Assembly (NCBI GenBank): GCA_963775835.1 | Contig: CAVZKV010000002.1 | Coordinates: 124,001 to 188,000, forward strand | Direction: 5' to 3' | DNA: 64,000 nt | Origin: AWTP1-13 sp963775835 | Lineage (GTDB): Bacteria; Pseudomonadota; Alphaproteobacteria; Rhizobiales; Hyphomicrobiaceae | In this document: positions 62,973 to 64,000 of the stretch, one piece after another | How the letters are laid out: each line of letters opens with the position of its first letter | Numbering within the stretch: the stretch's first letter is position 1 | Notes under the pieces: model-generated | The model's input: only the letters and a program-made list of their open reading frames with translations | Database searches by the model: none | What the model was told of the DNA's origin: nothing | Made by a program: the position numbers and the translations under genes

Positions 62973-63159
62973 CTACCGGCGCCAGAACGGCTTGTGGGCC
63001 TCGCGGCGTACCTGCTCACGGCTGAGCCCAATGTCGCTCAGAAGCCGCGGTTCCTGGGCCAGCTCGCGTAATCTTGGTGGTGCGCGCTGACCAGACCACG
63101 ACGGTCCGGAACGGTGCCGCAAAAAGTGGTGGCGTCTCGGGAAATTTGCCTTCTCTCAT
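62973..63159 (-). pseudogene. DUF1127 small protein, frameshifted
   Basis: The C-terminal frame reads LRELAQEPRLLSDIGLSREQ and VRREAHKPFWRR, the hallmark DUF1127 ending (L..L.DR.L.DIGLSR..V..E..KPFWR). An upstream frame gives MREGKFPETPPLFAAPFRTV and VVWSARTTK from the ATG at 63159. One indel between 63060 and 63080 joins them. DUF1127 proteins are small RNA-binding regulators of phosphate and carbon use in alphaproteobacteria. Confidence 0.65.
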
Positions 63160-63529
63160 CGATCGGCCCACCCTTGGAACTCAATCGTTCCGCCAGCTCG
63201 ATTGGCATGTGGAGTTACTCCGGTTCGGGCAGCGCGCACCATGTCTGCGACGGAGCGCTCCAATGAAACCAGGATCGGATTGCCCGCAAAGCATCGTTTC
63301 TCTACCCTGCCGGAGTGTTTTTCATGAAGGTGGCTCGATGCTTCGTCGTCTGCTCCGCTCAATGCTGACAATAAACGGCTCCGCGCCGAACCTCCGCAGC
63401 ACCATGAGCTCGACCTCCATCTTCACACCTGCTGGCGATCACTGCGGTTATTCCCCTAGTAATCATGGTGATGCAGGTGGTGACGGTTGCGCATCGGGTG
63501 CGAGTGCAATGGTCAAAGGCGTATAAGCC
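63160..63529. other. No gene recognised
   Basis: Stretch upstream of the NicO gene. One plus frame near 63430-63530 reads LAITAVIPLVIMVMQVVTVAHRV, which is hydrophobic, but lacks a start and family match. Confidence 0.3.
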
Positions 63530-64000
63530 ATGGATTGGCTGATCGCAGTGCAGGGGTGGCTTTACGGTGGCATGGCCGAAAACATGCGCATGGCTTCCAA
63601 CCTGCACGATCTACCGATCCTGGCGGCAGTCGCATTCTTGTTCGGAATGGTCCACGCCTTCATGCCAGGTCACGGTAAGACTGTGCTCGTTTCCTACCAC
63701 ATTGGCCGGCCCGGCCGCGTGGTCGAAGGCATCGCCACGGGTGCGCTCCTCGCCGGCACACACGTCGGCATGGCCATCCTGTTCGTCCTTGCAGGGATAG
63801 CGGTCATCAGCCGCTCACTCGCTGCTGCCGGTCGCGCCCCGGCATTCGAGACAGCGAGCGGGGTCTCGATCGCCGTTATCGGTGCCTTTCTGGTATGCCG
63901 TTCGCTTTGGCCATCGCAGCATCAGCATGCTGGTGACGGAAAAGCGCTCGCAGTCGTCACCGGTTTGGTGCCGTGCCCGCTTACAACGTTCATCCTCACT
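63530..64000 (+). CDS. NicO-family nickel/cobalt exporter (RcnA-like), partial
   Basis: Reading frame open to the window edge; 157 residues are visible. FLFGMVHAFMPGHGKTVLVSY near residue 45 is the HxxxPGHGKT metal-transport motif of NicO/RcnA exporters, and GLVPCPLTTFILT at the edge is the second signature (G.VPCP....). The loop near residue 130 has QHQHA, a short His cluster. It expels nickel or cobalt. It completes a group of metal-related genes with the His-tailed EamA and chr operon. Confidence 0.88.
   Translation, partial: MDWLIAVQGWLYGGMAENMRMASNLHDLPILAAVAFLFGMVHAFMPGHGKTVLVSYHIGRPGRVVEGIATGALLAGTHVGMAILFVLAGIAVISRSLAAAGRAPAFETASGVSIAVIGAFLVCRSLWPSQHQHAGDGKALAVVTGLVPCPLTTFILT

Noticed and set aside
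1..64000. tRNA or rRNA genes
   Set aside because: No cloverleaf candidates or rRNA-like blocks seen on reading either strand.

Overview
The window looks like accessory chromosome from a GC-rich alphaproteobacterium of the order Hyphomicrobiales, probably close to Bradyrhizobium or its relatives. The reasons are the protein families seen (DUF6894, DUF2325, DUF1127, DUF4167-like, DUF2252, GMC oxidoreductase with its small subunit), an EcfG-type general-stress promoter (GGAAC-N16-CGTT), and the many solute-uptake genes. I see no tRNA, rRNA or CRISPR array. This assignment rests on recognition, not on a database search.

Layout. 0-9 kb: an orphan family-5 solute-binding protein, a beta-hydroxyacid dehydrogenase, a zinc-finger/membrane mini-protein, a serine-recombinase relic, a VOC protein, a serine beta-lactamase-like hydrolase and an MFS carrier with an internal tandem duplication. 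9-16 kb: an IS110 relic, a frameshifted luciferase-like monooxygenase, relics of an IS91 transposase and of cydB, a catalase-family peroxidase, a molybdenum-hydroxylase relic, a DUF6894 gene, a stress operon of small membrane proteins under an EcfG promoter, and an SDR. 16-24 kb: a TRAP permease pair without its binding protein, a complete four-gene polar amino acid ABC transporter, and a decayed phage terminase. 24-36 kb: a small lipoprotein, a broken SDR, cupins, the second family-5 binding protein (a paralogue of the first), a Bcr/CflA drug exporter, a GMC dehydrogenase pair interrupted by two amber codons, a cut-down sugar permease, an aldo/keto reductase, a DUF6064 protein and an extended SDR. 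36-48 kb: an internally deleted IS110-type element, an HD hydrolase, a fatty acid desaturase, a cold shock protein, several small conserved proteins, a D-cysteine desulfhydrase-like enzyme, AraC and SDR remnants, a divergent MarR/cupin pair and an IS630 element. 48-64 kb: aspartate-semialdehyde dehydrogenase, DUF2325 and DUF2252 proteins, a TfoX-N protein, an EamA carrier with a His-rich tail, a decayed chromate-resistance operon (rhodanese-ChrB, ChrA, SOD fragment) with DUF1259, a beta-propeller protein, an MFS carrier, and a NicO nickel/cobalt exporter running off the end.

Two themes stand out. The first is transport and oxidation of small organic compounds: two orphan peptide/opine-type binding proteins, TRAP, polar amino acid ABC, several MFS carriers, GMC, LLM, SDR and AKR enzymes. 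The second is metal and oxidant stress in the last 10 kb: chr operon, His-tailed EamA, NicO. Much of the window is decaying. I can stitch at least a dozen gene relics across frames, and several otherwise good genes carry single frameshifts. Some of these could be sequencing indels, but in-frame ambers, truncated fragments and transposon relics show that real erosion is also present. I found no wholly new defence or mobile system. The most unusual items are the duplicated MFS carrier, the twice-ambered GMC gene, the AraC/SDR deletion scar and the chromate operon with its DUF1259 neighbour.
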